Assembly (NCBI GenBank): GCA_905479985.1
Contig: CAJQOM010000024.1
Span: forward strand, 1 to 64,000
DNA: 64,000 nt
Reading direction: 5' to 3'
DNA from: an uncultured Gammaproteobacteria bacterium
GTDB taxonomy: Bacteria; Pseudomonadota; Gammaproteobacteria; Nitrosococcales; Methylophagaceae
Part shown: positions 50,495 through 61,266 of the stretch, piece after piece
How the letters are laid out: every line of letters starts with the position of its first letter
Position numbering within the stretch: the first letter of the stretch is position 1
Translations under genes and position numbers: made by a program
The notes under the pieces: generated by a model
Databases searched by the model: none
Seen by the model: the letters and a program-made list of their open reading frames with translations, nothing else
Told to the model about the DNA's origin: nothing

Positions 50495-53400
50495 ATGAGC
50501 TTAACTAACATCGCCTTTCGTTATAACCGCATTGTCATCATGCTGATCATCATTCTATTATTCAGCGGTCTACTTGCATATAAAAGCTTACCCAAAGCAC
50601 AAGATCCTGGCTTTACTATTCGCACCGTCGTTATCATCACCCGATTGCCTGGCGCCAGTCCAGAACGGATGGAATTATTAGTCACTGACAAAATAGAAAA
50701 GAAAGTACAAGAAATGCCCGAGGTCGACAATATCACCAGCGAATCTCGCACGGGTATTTCGATCATTAACGTCAATTTCAAAGAATCATATAAAATCATG
50801 CGGCCCATTTTTGATGACCTTCGACGTAAAGTTGAAGACATCACGAACGACTTACCAAAAGGTATCAGTGGCCCCAATATCAACGATGAATTTGGCGATG
50901 TCTTTGGCAGCGTTTATAGCTTAAAAGGCGAGGACTTTAGTTACGCTGAGCTCAAAACCATTGCTGATGATATTAGAGACCGACTTTTAAAATTAGATGA
51001 TATCGCCAAAGTCGACCTCCATGGCGAACAGGATGAAGTCATCTTCGTTGAATATAACAATGCACGCTTGAATGAACTCGGCATCTCACCGCAGCAACTT
51101 TCTAGCATGTTAAGTTCCGCTAATATCTTATCGTCAGGCGGTAATATTCTGACCGGAAGAGAACGTATTGTCCTTGAACCTACAGGCAATTATGAAAGCT
51201 TAGAACAACTTAGAAACACCGTGATTGAATTACCCAATAGCGATGTCGTTTACCTAGGTGAAATTGCCACCATTTACCGTGATTACACTGATCCACCGAG
51301 TAGTGTCAGTCGTAGTAACGGAGAACGCACATTGGCCATTGCCATCTCAATGCGAGAAGGCGGCGACATCCTATCCTTGGGTCAACAGCTTGATCACCTT
51401 ATGCCTATCATTCAAGCCAACTACCCTTGGGGTATTGAAATAGAAAAAGTCTGGTTTCAAGCTGATATTGTCGAAACCAATATCGATAACTTCACCCTCA
51501 ACCTGATCCAGGCTGTCGCTATCGTCACCATTATCATGCTGTTCTTCTTAGGGTTAAAAGTCGGCTTAGTCGTCGCAAGCTTAATTCCAGCAGCCATGAT
51601 TATTTCATTCTATTTTATGCAATTATTTGGCATTACCATTAACCAAATATCATTAGCAGCCTTAATCATTTCACTTGGTTTATTGGTCGATAATGCCATT
51701 GTCATGGTCGAATCAATACTCGTTCGACGCGATCAAGGCAGCACAGCTATCGACGCTGCCATCGAATCCGGTAAAGAATTGTTCACCCCACTCCTTATCT
51801 CATCGCTCACCACCAGTGCTGCCTTTATGCCGATAGGGTTAGCTGAATCCAGTGTCGGTGAATACACCGGAGATATTTTCTACGTTGTCACCATTACCCT
51901 ATTAATATCATGGGCCTTAGCCATGACAATGATTCCTTTACTGAGCAGTTGGGCATTAGCCAATAGACAGCCTAGTATAAAAATGCAGGGACAAGATGAA
52001 TTCTCAAGCATCGGTTATCGAATCTATCGCTCTTTATTATTACCCATCCTTCGAAATAAACTATTATTTTGTCTTTTCATCATTATCCTCTTTTTTAGTG
52101 CCATTCAAGGCCTGAACTATGTCCGTGTTGCCTTTATAGAACCGTCTGAAGATCCTCTCTTTACAGGCACTTTCGAAATGCCACTCGGCACCTCGATAGA
52201 AACCAGCCAACAGATCATGACTGACATTGACCAGTTTATTCATGAACAGTACTATCAACCTAAAGACGGTGAACCTTTAATTAGCAATTGGCTTACCCAC
52301 ATTGGCAATGGTGGGCCACGCATCGCTCTGACTCTCAGCCCCCCTAACGCCAACCCAGCTAACTCTTTTTTAGTCGCCAATACCATCAGCGGCCAAGATG
52401 TAGAAACTACCATTGCCGGCATTCAAGCCTTTACTACACAAAATTATCCAGATTTAGGTGTCAAACTTAGTCGCTTAGAAAATGGCCCCCCTGTCGGTTA
52501 CCCGATTCAAGTCCGTCTATCTGGCCCAGACTTTGATACCTTGTATCAACTTTCTGATCAAATCACAGCCAAGCTCTCTGATAATAAGGCCATCCTTTCG
52601 GTGAAAAACACTTGGGGTAAAAAAACCAAAAAATTATTAGTAACGGTCGATCAGCAGCGCGCATTAAAGGCCGGCATCACCAGTGACGATGTTGCCTATT
52701 CACTTAAAGCCAGTCTCAGTGGCATCGAAATGACCGAATATAGAGAAGATGACAAACTTATTCCTATTACACTTCGCTCTATTGCAGCTGATCGGCAAGA
52801 TATTCAAAAACTCGATGGCACCAGCATCTACTCACAAAGCACCGGACAATCTGTCCCACTCAAACAAGTTGCTGATGTCAGCATGGTCTTCGAGCCGGGC
52901 ATTATCGAGCGAAGAGATAGAACACGAACTATCACCCTAAAAGCCCTATTGATGCCTAATACAACAGCAACAGAGGTCAACAAAGAGCTCATCCCATGGC
53001 TAGAACAAGTCGCTGTAGATTGGCCCACTGATCACCATTATGAACTCGGCGGCGAAGCAGAAGACTCAGGTGATGCTAATGCCTCCATCGTAGCTAAACT
53101 CCCGATAGCCGCTATGATTATCTTGCTGTTACTTGTTGGTCAATTTAACTCTATCAGGCGACCACTCATTATTCTCACCACCATCCCGCTCGGCGTTATT
53201 GGCGTCGTAATTGGGCTCCTCGTAGCCAACTCTTCTTTTGGATTTTTCACTATCTTAGGTATTTTATCGCTTGCTGGCATCATCATTAATAATGCCATTG
53301 TCTTAATCGACCGTATTAAAATTGAAATAGAACAATTAGGTAAGTCAGCCAATACGGCGGTGATTGCAGCCTGCCAACAACGGCTTAGACCCATTCTACT

Positions 53401-53578
53401 AACTACAGCAACCACCGTACTGGGCATGATGCCCCTGTGGTGGGGCGGCACAGCAATGTTTAGACCTATGGCTATCTCAATTATCTTTGGTCTCGCTTTT
53501 GCTACGGTTATTACCCTTTTCTTAGTCCCCGTTTTATATGGCCTATTCTTCAAAGTGAATTTCAGCGACACAAAATAA
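50495..53578 (+). CDS. RND efflux transporter permease
   Basis: A 1027-residue AcrB-type inner-membrane pump with 12 predicted membrane helices and two large periplasmic loops. In helix 4 the relay motif reads GLLVDNAIVMVES, with Asp399 kept and the second acid replaced by Asn400; in helix 10 IINNAIVLID has Asn932 and Asn933 where AcrB has the lysine. This pattern marks an uncharacterised hydrophobe/amphiphile-type subfamily rather than AcrB or CzcA. Substrate cannot be told from sequence. It is the third gene of the efflux operon. Confidence 0.93.
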   Translation: MSLTNIAFRYNRIVIMLIIILLFSGLLAYKSLPKAQDPGFTIRTVVIITRLPGASPERMELLVTDKIEKKVQEMPEVDNITSESRTGISIINVNFKESYKIMRPIFDDLRRKVEDITNDLPKGISGPNINDEFGDVFGSVYSLKGEDFSYAELKTIADDIRDRLLKLDDIAKVDLHGEQDEVIFVEYNNARLNELGISPQQLSSMLSSANILSSGGNILTGRERIVLEPTGNYESLEQLRNTVIELPNSDVVYLGEIATIYRDYTDPPSSVSRSNGERTLAIAISMREGGDILSLGQQLDHLMPIIQANYPWGIEIEKVWFQADIVETNIDNFTLNLIQAVAIVTIIMLFFLGLKVGLVVASLIPAAMIISFYFMQLFGITINQISLAALIISLGLLVDNAIVMVESILVRRDQGSTAIDAAIESGKELFTPLLISSLTTSAAFMPIGLAESSVGEYTGDIFYVVTITLLISWALAMTMIPLLSSWALANRQPSIKMQGQDEFSSIGYRIYRSLLLPILRNKLLFCLFIIILFFSAIQGLNYVRVAFIEPSEDPLFTGTFEMPLGTSIETSQQIMTDIDQFIHEQYYQPKDGEPLISNWLTHIGNGGPRIALTLSPPNANPANSFLVANTISGQDVETTIAGIQAFTTQNYPDLGVKLSRLENGPPVGYPIQVRLSGPDFDTLYQLSDQITAKLSDNKAILSVKNTWGKKTKKLLVTVDQQRALKAGITSDDVAYSLKASLSGIEMTEYREDDKLIPITLRSIAADRQDIQKLDGTSIYSQSTGQSVPLKQVADVSMVFEPGIIERRDRTRTITLKALLMPNTTATEVNKELIPWLEQVAVDWPTDHHYELGGEAEDSGDANASIVAKLPIAAMIILLLLVGQFNSIRRPLIILTTIPLGVIGVVIGLLVANSSFGFFTILGILSLAGIIINNAIVLIDRIKIEIEQLGKSANTAVIAACQQRLRPILLTTATTVLGMMPLWWGGTAMFRPMAISIIFGLAFATVITLFLVPVLYGLFFKVNFSDTK

Positions 53579-53634
53579 GCGTATACTGAAATTAGCTAAC
53601 GCGGCATCCTTTTAACTAAAATAAAGGAAAACAA

Positions 53635-54054
53635 ATGACACCATTTGAAACAGCAACCGCCTTTTTCCATGCTTGTGAAACCCTCAAAGGCTGGGAAGGC
53701 TGCCAGCAATACGCTACTGTGAATGCCACTTTCTCTGCTCAGTCAGAGCCCTTAGCTAAAATCACAACACTACAAGAATACACAGAATGGATGAAAGGGT
53801 TTGGCTCAACCACGACCATCGGTGCAACTTACGATTTACATAGCGCTAGTTACGATGAGAACACTCGAACTGCTGTCTTCTTTGCAACGTACAATGGCAC
53901 CCATAATGGTGAAGGTGGCCCAGTCCCCCCGACCAACAAAACCACGCATTCAGATTACGTTTATATCCTGGTCATGAACAATAAAGGTTTAATAGAACGC
54001 ATGGTTAAGGTCTGGAACGCACCTTGGGCAATGAGAGAGCTCGGCTGGTTATAA
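53635..54054 (+). CDS. SnoaL-like / NTF2-fold protein
   Basis: A 139-residue protein with an NTF2-like cone fold of the SnoaL type: helix TAFFHACETLKGWEG, then strands ending in YILVMNNKGLIERMVKVWNA. Members include isomerases, cyclases and many proteins of unknown substrate. No signal peptide. AAAGGAAA precedes the start. It lies 56 bases after the RND gene and may be its distal co-transcript. It converges with the DUF2130 gene, with no clear terminator between. Confidence 0.75.
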   Translation: MTPFETATAFFHACETLKGWEGCQQYATVNATFSAQSEPLAKITTLQEYTEWMKGFGSTTTIGATYDLHSASYDENTRTAVFFATYNGTHNGEGGPVPPTNKTTHSDYVYILVMNNKGLIERMVKVWNAPWAMRELGWL

Positions 54055-54088
54055 ACTGAATTAACTCTGAATTTAATGTCGAAGCGAT

Positions 54089-55369
54089 TTAATCTTCTTC
54101 ATCTGCAAATTCAAGCCCTGCAATATTATCGAGCATCGGCATGGAATTAGAAGAAACCCCTTGCAACTCACCACACACGGCTAACATTTGATCAGAAATC
54201 CGGCCAATCTGCATCTCCCGTTTTTTCCATAAACGTAGCATCGCCGCTTTCTCTTTTTCTAAATCGCTACGCATCGATTCATAGTTTTCCACCACAGCTC
54301 GGATACGCTGGGCAAATTGATTACTCGTCACGTAATCAAACATCGCTTCCATTTGCTCATTCTTACCGACACTGACTGACTTCTGACGTTGCGATTCAAT
54401 CAAGACTGTTCGTAAAGCGGCCGACAAACCCGATACCACTTCAGGGCGAACCAACCAAACCCCTTCATGCTGGACAATCACATCATCAATATTGGCCGGG
54501 AACACCGTACTCACCAACACGGCAATATCACCTGCTTCGCGTTGCATATCTTCTTTTAGCTTAGGGATCCAATTATTCGACCAATTCTCTGCCCGCTTAG
54601 TCTCCCAAACAATCGTGCCACATAAGCCACCAGAACGTAGTTTAACGCGCTGAATCACATCAGCCCCTCTCACGCCTTTCTTCACAGGTTCGATGTCATC
54701 AAACGGATAACTCTGACCCAGTAACGATTCTAGCTCCAGTTCTAAAACCTCACCTTGTAGTTGTTGTGAACCTTGTTCTAATTTACGCGTTAATTCGTCA
54801 TTTGCTTTCTGGGCATCGGTGATCTTCTTCTTCAGCTCAGCTTCTTTTAAAGAAAATGTCGCATTAATCTTCTGTTCCATTTGCACGCGTTCTTTATCAA
54901 TCTTTCGTTCAACCTCTAATGTCAGTTCTTCTTTTTGCTGCTCAACCAGCTTCTTTTCTTTGCGTAACGTCAATTCTGCATCACGAAATGCACTCAAACG
55001 TTTATCCTTATCAAGCATCTCGTCTTTCAATGACTTCAACTCGAACGCCGCTTCTTCACGCACGCGCTCGGCTACTTTCTGGCTCGCAACTTCAAGCTGT
55101 TTTTTAAATTGGGACTCGGCTTGTTGGCTATCTTTTAGCTGTTCCTTTAAAGCCAATAATTCTGACGCATGGATTTTAGCTAACTTTCGCTGCTGCTCTT
55201 GAGTCACCCGTTGCTCAAGTGCTTCACGCTCTTTATCGAGCATCGCAGCATACTCATCTTCGTATTGCTCAATCAAATGATGTGATAAACCAGCTTGTAC
55301 CGGAAAAGCCGTTTCACATGCAGGACATGACACTTTGTCATCACCATTCAATATGATCTTTTGGCTCAC
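54089..55369 (-). CDS. DUF2130 protein: zinc-knuckle, coiled coil, nuclease-like domain
   Basis: A 426-residue protein. An N-terminal CPAC (C15, C18) followed by HH resembles a zinc-binding knuckle; residues about 35-200 are a long charged coiled coil; the C-terminal domain (about 205-400) is DUF2130, containing the YPFDDIEPVKKGVRGADVI strand and TIVWETKRAENW. The D, ADV and E-x-K pattern recalls PD-(D/E)XK nucleases, so a DNA-processing role is plausible but unproved. No partner gene is adjacent. Confidence 0.8.
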   Translation of the reverse strand: MSQKIILNGDDKVSCPACETAFPVQAGLSHHLIEQYEDEYAAMLDKEREALEQRVTQEQQRKLAKIHASELLALKEQLKDSQQAESQFKKQLEVASQKVAERVREEAAFELKSLKDEMLDKDKRLSAFRDAELTLRKEKKLVEQQKEELTLEVERKIDKERVQMEQKINATFSLKEAELKKKITDAQKANDELTRKLEQGSQQLQGEVLELELESLLGQSYPFDDIEPVKKGVRGADVIQRVKLRSGGLCGTIVWETKRAENWSNNWIPKLKEDMQREAGDIAVLVSTVFPANIDDVIVQHEGVWLVRPEVVSGLSAALRTVLIESQRQKSVSVGKNEQMEAMFDYVTSNQFAQRIRAVVENYESMRSDLEKEKAAMLRLWKKREMQIGRISDQMLAVCGELQGVSSNSMPMLDNIAGLEFADEED

Positions 55370-55491
55370 AGCTTTCTCCTAATAACGACGTGCACAATAA
55401 GTTTTCTGCCATAGTAACAAAGCAGTTCGAACAGAGAAAATAAGACAGTGAAAACAGTAGGCATAGAACACACCTAATACGACAAAATAAA

Positions 55492-55539
55492 TGGTCGGAG
55501 TAGCAAGATTCGAACTTGCGACCCCTTGTCCCCCAGACA
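55492..55539 (-). repeat. partial copy of tRNA-Pro (3' part, 48 bases)
   Basis: Identical over 48 bases to the 3' end of the intact tRNA-Pro at 55730-55777, from the anticodon stem to CCA, then the match stops abruptly. The two copies are direct repeats 238 bases apart, the partial copy lying downstream of the tRNA 3' end. This is the arrangement left when an element integrates in a tRNA gene. The 190 bases between hold no gene. Confidence 0.85.
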
Positions 55540-55729
55540 CAGCGGCAAGAATATAAAAACCAACTAAATCATAATGTTGCAGCGCTTCCCACCTCAATAT
55601 AATGATTAAATTGTCACAAAAATGACGCATTATCGCGAACTTGTGTCACAAAATCCCCACAGAGGGTAAATGAGTGAAAACAGGAGAGTTACAAAATGAC
55701 GGTAACTTATTGTATTAACTAGATTAAAT

Positions 55730-55806
55730 TGGTCGGAGTAGCAAGATTCGAACTTGCGACCCCTTGTCCCCCAGACAAGTGCGCTACCAGACTGCGCTAT
55801 ACCCCG
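55730..55806 (-). tRNA. tRNA-Pro (anticodon GGG)
   Basis: A 77-base cloverleaf with encoded CCA. Acceptor strand CGGGGTA pairs with TACTCCG with one G-T wobble. The D arm is AGCGCAGTCTGGTAGCGC. The anticodon stem and loop CTTGT-CTGGGGG-ACAAG gives anticodon GGG. It is downstream of merR on the same strand, separated from it by a possible terminator. Confidence 0.97.
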
Positions 55807-55870
55807 ATCGTATGACTTTTCATCAGCTAAACAAAAACTAAATCGTTAATTATAAAGCCTTAGATAGACT

Positions 55871-55907
55871 AAAACCCAACTAAACAAGACATGTCGAGGT
55901 GGGTTTT
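55871..55907 (-). terminator. possible terminator after merR
   Basis: AAAACCCA at 55871-55878 pairs with TGGGTTTT at 55900-55907 across a 21-base loop. The T run on the minus strand is short and the loop large, so efficiency is uncertain. Confidence 0.4.
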
Positions 55908-55930
55908 AAAAGATGTAACAAATAAAATGT

Positions 55931-56287
55931 TTAAACAAGTAAAGCGCGAATCTCCGCCAACTCAGCTAACATTTCTTTAATCATTTGCTTCTTATCAACA
56001 GCTGTCTCTTCAGGCTTAGCATCACTTTCTAAACGCTGACGAGCGCCACCGATAGTGAAACCTTGCTCGTATAACAAACCGCGAATTTCACGAATCAATA
56101 CCACATCGTGACGTTGATAATAACGCCGATTACCACGACGTTTAACAGGTTTAAGTTGTGTGAACTCTTGTTCCCAGTATCTTAAAACATGCGGCTTAAC
56201 ACCACAGAGTTCGCTTACTTCACCTATAGTGAAATAACGCTTACCCGGAATAACAGGAAGTTCGTTGTTATTGCTCGCTTCTAGCAT
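55931..56287 (-). CDS. MerR-family transcriptional regulator
   Basis: A 118-residue regulator with an N-terminal MerR winged helix ([25 protein letters not shown], about 18-85) and a short C-terminal helix. The [11 protein letters not shown] wing is typical. No effector-binding cysteines are present, so it is not a metal sensor of the classical kind. This regulator follows ihfA in many gammaproteobacteria; its targets are not known to me. It overlaps ihfA by 20 bases. Confidence 0.9.
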   Translation of the reverse strand: MLEASNNNELPVIPGKRYFTIGEVSELCGVKPHVLRYWEQEFTQLKPVKRRGNRRYYQRHDVVLIREIRGLLYEQGFTIGGARQRLESDAKPEETAVDKKQMIKEMLAELAEIRALLV

Positions 56288-56567
56288 AACTATCTACCCT
56301 TGCTTTTAGTTTCTGACCCGGTCTGAAAGTCACTACCCGGCGTGCCGTAATAGGAATTTCTTCACCCGTTTTTGGGTTCCGACCCGGTCTTTCACTTTTA
56401 TCTCGTAATTCAAAATTGCCAAAACCTGACAATTTTACATTTTCACCCGCTTCTAACGCAGAACGTACTTCTTCGAAAAACATTTCGACTAGCTCTTTCG
56501 CTTCACGCTTATTAAAACCAAGCTCATCGTAAAGTTGCTCAGTCATATTGGCTTTAGTTAGTGCCAT
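56268..56567 (-). CDS. ihfA: integration host factor alpha subunit
   Basis: A 99-residue DNA-bending protein that pairs with IhfB. The segments [33 protein letters not shown] and [14 protein letters not shown] with the intercalating proline arm are conserved. IHF bends DNA sharply in replication, recombination and promoter control. It follows pheT by 33 bases, the standard order. Confidence 0.97.
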   Translation of the reverse strand: MALTKANMTEQLYDELGFNKREAKELVEMFFEEVRSALEAGENVKLSGFGNFELRDKSERPGRNPKTGEEIPITARRVVTFRPGQKLKARVDSYARSEQ

Positions 56568-56600
56568 GTATACCTCTAAATCAATTACTTTCAGTTTGAT

Positions 56601-58979
56601 CTACGAACGTATCGTAGCACCAACTTGTTGTTCTAACTGTGTCGTTATCCGCAAAATAAGGTCATTGACCTCATCATCTGTTAACGTACGCTCCTTATGT
56701 TGCATGTGAAATGCGACAGCAATGCTCTTTTGACCCTGCTCGACACCATCTCCACTATATACGTCAAATACTTGAATTTCTTTAAGAATATCAGATCTAA
56801 CGTCATTCAAGCAATGCTTGATTTCACCAGCAGTTATTGTGCCAGAAACAACCAATGCTAAATCTCGACGAATCGCTGGAAACTTGGATAAAGCAGAAAA
56901 AGCAGGAATTTCTGACATTAACACCGAAGATAACGCCAATTCAAACACATAAGCCGGCACATTTAAGTCTAATGATTTATGTAGTTTAGGGTGAATGGCA
57001 CCAATCCAACCAATCGCTTGCTCACCTGCATAAATGCGAGCAGATTGACCGGTATGTAATGCTGGGTGAACTTCCGCCACAAAACGAATATCCGTCCTGC
57101 TGCCCAAAGCCAATAACGCTTCCACATCTGCTTTAACATCAAAAAAGTCAACAGGGCGTTGCTTCTCAGCCCACTGTTCAGCATAACGTGGACCACACAC
57201 CACCCCACCAATATGACGATGTTGTTCTACATTATCGTGGGTACCACTAAAGATACGGCCAACTTCAAACAAACGGACACGATCATGTTGACGGTTTAAA
57301 TTATGTGTTAAAGCCTGAATCAACCCTGGCCACAAAGAGGTTCTCATCACAGATAAGTCGGCAGAAATCGGGTTCGCCAAAATAATGGCTTCTTCACCTT
57401 CAACCGCCAAATATTGTTGGAATTCTGGATCAACGAAGCTATATGTGATCGCTTCTTGATAACCACGATCAACCAATAATGATTGCAACCGTGCTGTTGC
57501 CAAACTGTGTTCGGAAATATCTGCCGTTAATACCGTGCCTTGCGGCCGTGTTTCCGGCAATTTATCGTAACCATACAAACGACCCAACTCTTCAATCAAG
57601 TCCACTTCGATCGCGATATCAAAACGAAAGCTTGGCACCGTCACTGACCAGCCGTCAGCTTGCGCCGTCACGCCTAGCCCTAATCGCGTTAACTGTTCTT
57701 CAACTTGTGCCGCTTCAATCTCAATGCCTAATACCCGCTTAATCCGCGCTGCTCGCAAAGAAATCGTCGCTTGCACAGGTAAATGGGCTTTCGACACGAC
57801 GTCTGTTATCGGGCCCGCTTGTCCGCCCACAATCGATAATAATAACGACGTCGCACGTTCCAACGCACGGCCAGCTAATTCAGGATCGACACCCCGTTCA
57901 AAACGATGAGACGAATCAGTGTGTAAACCATGACGACGTGCACGACCGGCAATCGCAGTCGGCGTAAAAAAGGCTGATTCTAAGAATAAGTGTTGGGTAG
58001 TATCACCAACACTAGAAGCTTCTCCGCCCATAATCCCTGCTAAAGCTAATGTTGAAGACGCATCGGTAATCGCCAATGTTTCACCGGTGATACGCATTGC
58101 TTGACCATCTAATAAGGTGATCTGATCGCCCGGCGTCGCCATTTTGACATTAATGCCTACATCGATTTTATCCAAATCAAACGCATGCATCGGCTGGCCT
58201 AATTCCAACATCACATAATTCGTAACATCGACTACAGGGCTAATACTGCGTAAACCGCTACGACGCAATTTCTCTTGCATCCACACCGGCGTGGCAGCTT
58301 TAACATTCACATTTTCAATCACTCGGCCCACATAACGTGGGCAAGCAGCAGGATCACTCACGACGACAGACAATTTCTTCTGACTGGTAATCTCAATGGT
58401 AGCTTGTGACCATTCAGTGAGATCACAACCCGTTAACACGCCTACTTCACGTGCAATCCCAGCAATGCCTAGACAGTCACTACGGTTCGGCGTTAAATCA
58501 ACATCAATCGACAGATCATCTAAACCTAAATAATCCCGAATATCCGTACCAACAGGCGCGTCAGCTGCTAGTTCCATCAGGCCATCGATATTATCGACCA
58601 TGCCCAACTCTTTCGCAGAGCACAACATGCCAAAAGACGGTACACCACGTAATTTCGCTTTTTTAATTTTGAAATTACCAGGTAAAACCGCACCGACAAC
58701 CGCAACAGGAATTTTTAAATCTTGGCGTACATTGGAAGCACCACATACAATAGATAGCAATTCATCACCATCAACATTCACTTGGCATAACCGCAATTTA
58801 TCCGCATCAGGATGAGGTTCAACAGAGACCACCTGCCCCACAACAACGCCAGAAAATGCACCTGCAACAGGCTCAGTACCATCAACCTCTAAACCAGCCA
58901 GTGTCAGTTTTGCAACCAGTTCGTCACTGCTTAATTCAGGGTTTACCCACTCACGTAACCATTTTTCACTAAATTTCAT
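56601..58979 (-). CDS. pheT: phenylalanyl-tRNA synthetase beta subunit
   Basis: The 792-residue beta chain of the alpha2beta2 enzyme. The N-terminus has the tRNA-binding OB domain (about 40-150, opening VVVGQVVSVEPHPDADKLRLCQV), followed by the B3/B4 editing domain, the B5 domain and the C-terminal ferredoxin-like anticodon-binding domain. It is complete. It follows pheS by 15 bases. Confidence 0.97.
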   Translation of the reverse strand: MKFSEKWLREWVNPELSSDELVAKLTLAGLEVDGTEPVAGAFSGVVVGQVVSVEPHPDADKLRLCQVNVDGDELLSIVCGASNVRQDLKIPVAVVGAVLPGNFKIKKAKLRGVPSFGMLCSAKELGMVDNIDGLMELAADAPVGTDIRDYLGLDDLSIDVDLTPNRSDCLGIAGIAREVGVLTGCDLTEWSQATIEITSQKKLSVVVSDPAACPRYVGRVIENVNVKAATPVWMQEKLRRSGLRSISPVVDVTNYVMLELGQPMHAFDLDKIDVGINVKMATPGDQITLLDGQAMRITGETLAITDASSTLALAGIMGGEASSVGDTTQHLFLESAFFTPTAIAGRARRHGLHTDSSHRFERGVDPELAGRALERATSLLLSIVGGQAGPITDVVSKAHLPVQATISLRAARIKRVLGIEIEAAQVEEQLTRLGLGVTAQADGWSVTVPSFRFDIAIEVDLIEELGRLYGYDKLPETRPQGTVLTADISEHSLATARLQSLLVDRGYQEAITYSFVDPEFQQYLAVEGEEAIILANPISADLSVMRTSLWPGLIQALTHNLNRQHDRVRLFEVGRIFSGTHDNVEQHRHIGGVVCGPRYAEQWAEKQRPVDFFDVKADVEALLALGSRTDIRFVAEVHPALHTGQSARIYAGEQAIGWIGAIHPKLHKSLDLNVPAYVFELALSSVLMSEIPAFSALSKFPAIRRDLALVVSGTITAGEIKHCLNDVRSDILKEIQVFDVYSGDGVEQGQKSIAVAFHMQHKERTLTDDEVNDLILRITTQLEQQVGATIRS

Positions 58980-58994
58980 CGTGATATCCCAAGC

Positions 58995-60084
<1,090 letters not shown>

Positions 60085-60138
60085 TCTTTTAACAAAACTG
60101 ATTTATTACTCTGCAACTACACTGCGCGAGTAATAATA

Positions 60139-60498
60139 TTAGTCTGCTAATGCAGCCTTCGCTTTCTCAGCAACTGCTGTAAAGGCTGCCATATCGTTCA
60201 TAGCAAGATCAGCTAAAACCTTACGATCGATTTCAATGGCTGCTTTCTTCAGACCATCAATCAATTTGCTATAAGACAATCCACATTCACGTGCACCGGC
60301 ATTAATACGTGCAATCCATAATGAACGGAATACACGTTTCTTCTGACGACGATCACGGTAAGCATATTGACCTGCTTTCGTAACGGCTTGAACTGCTACG
60401 CGATAGACGTTTTTACGACGACCGCTATAACCTTTGGCTTGTTTGATAACTTTTTTATGGCGCGCATGAGCTTGTACGCCGCGTTTTACTCTAGGCAT
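60139..60498 (-). CDS. rplT: ribosomal protein L20
   Basis: The 119-residue 23S rRNA-binding protein needed for early assembly of the large subunit. The long basic N-terminus [19 protein letters not shown] and the [18 protein letters not shown] segment are standard. In E. coli L20 represses translation of rpmI and its own gene. It follows rpmI by 15 bases. Confidence 0.98.
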   Translation of the reverse strand: MPRVKRGVQAHARHKKVIKQAKGYSGRRKNVYRVAVQAVTKAGQYAYRDRRQKKRVFRSLWIARINAGARECGLSYSKLIDGLKKAAIEIDRKVLADLAMNDMAAFTAVAEKAKAALAD

Positions 60499-60513
60499 GT
60501 GATAACTCCTTAA

Positions 60514-60711
60514 TTAAAGATTAGGCAACAGTTTACGAACAGACATATGATCGGCTTTACAAACCATCAATGTTGAACGCAATTGGCGTTTCCGCTTAGT
60601 GCTTTTTTTAGTAAGGATATGACTTGTAAACGCTTGTGAGCGTTTAAATTTACCACTTCCAGTCAGTTTGAAGCGCTTTGCAGCACCTCGGTGTGTTTTC
60701 ATTTTTGGCAT
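60514..60711 (-). CDS. rpmI: ribosomal protein L35
   Basis: A 65-residue basic protein, [20 protein letters not shown] at the start and a Lys/Arg-rich middle, the normal L35. It follows infC by 35 bases within the infC-rpmI-rplT unit. Confidence 0.97.
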   Translation of the reverse strand: MPKMKTHRGAAKRFKLTGSGKFKRSQAFTSHILTKKSTKRKRQLRSTLMVCKADHMSVRKLLPNL

Positions 60712-60746
60712 TTCGAACTCCGCATTCGTTATTTCAATTAATAGGT

Positions 60747-61262
60747 TTACTTCTTACTGGGTGCTAAAACCATAATCATTTGACGCCCTTCTTTCTTAGG
60801 ATGTTGCTCAATGACTGACAATTCCTTTAGATCTTCTGCTACTCGTACGAGTAGCTTCAATCCAAGGTCTTGATGTGCCATTTCGCGTCCACGAAAGCGA
60901 AGACTGACTTTGGTTTTATTCCCTTCTTCTAGGAAACGTGTCAGGTTGCGTAGTTTTACCTGGTAATCCCCTTCTTCTGTCCCTGGTCTAAATTTAACTT
61001 CCTTAACTTGTATCTGTTTTTGCTTTTTCTTAGCAATTTGCTTTTGCTTATTAGCTTCAAACACATACTTGCCGTAATCCATAATACGACACACTGGTGG
61101 CGATGCTTGTGCAGATATCTCCACCAAATCTAAATCTGCTGCTTCTGCAAGTTCCACGGCCTTTGCTAATGCAACAACACCTAGTTGTTCCCCATCAGCG
61201 CCGGTTAGACGTACTTCTCTAGCTGTAATTTCACCATTCAGCTTTTTTTCATCAGTAGCGAT
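60747..61262 (-). CDS. infC: translation initiation factor IF-3, with AUC start codon
   Basis: A 171-residue factor that binds the 30S subunit and rejects wrong initiator pairing. The N domain begins [20 protein letters not shown] and the C domain contains [14 protein letters not shown]. The frame has no ATG in its N-terminal part; a GTG at 61157 would lose 35 conserved residues. The best start is ATC at 61260-61262, with AGAGGA eight bases upstream. An ATT three codons earlier overlaps the thrS stop but abuts the ribosome site. Rare AUU-type starts underlie IF-3 autoregulation, so control is probably kept. Confidence 0.93.
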   Translation of the reverse strand: MATDEKKLNGEITAREVRLTGADGEQLGVVALAKAVELAEAADLDLVEISAQASPPVCRIMDYGKYVFEANKQKQIAKKKQKQIQVKEVKFRPGTEEGDYQVKLRNLTRFLEEGNKTKVSLRFRGREMAHQDLGLKLLVRVAEDLKELSVIEQHPKKEGRQMIMVLAPSKK

Positions 61263-61266
61263 CTTT

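Noticed and set aside
55379-55630. 83-codon ORF on the minus strand between the DUF2130 gene and tRNA-Pro
   Set aside because: It runs straight through the partial tRNA-Pro copy and shows no domain; the openness is chance.
60747-61157. infC starting at GTG 61157
   Set aside because: It would delete the conserved N-terminal 35 residues, which are present upstream in the same frame.
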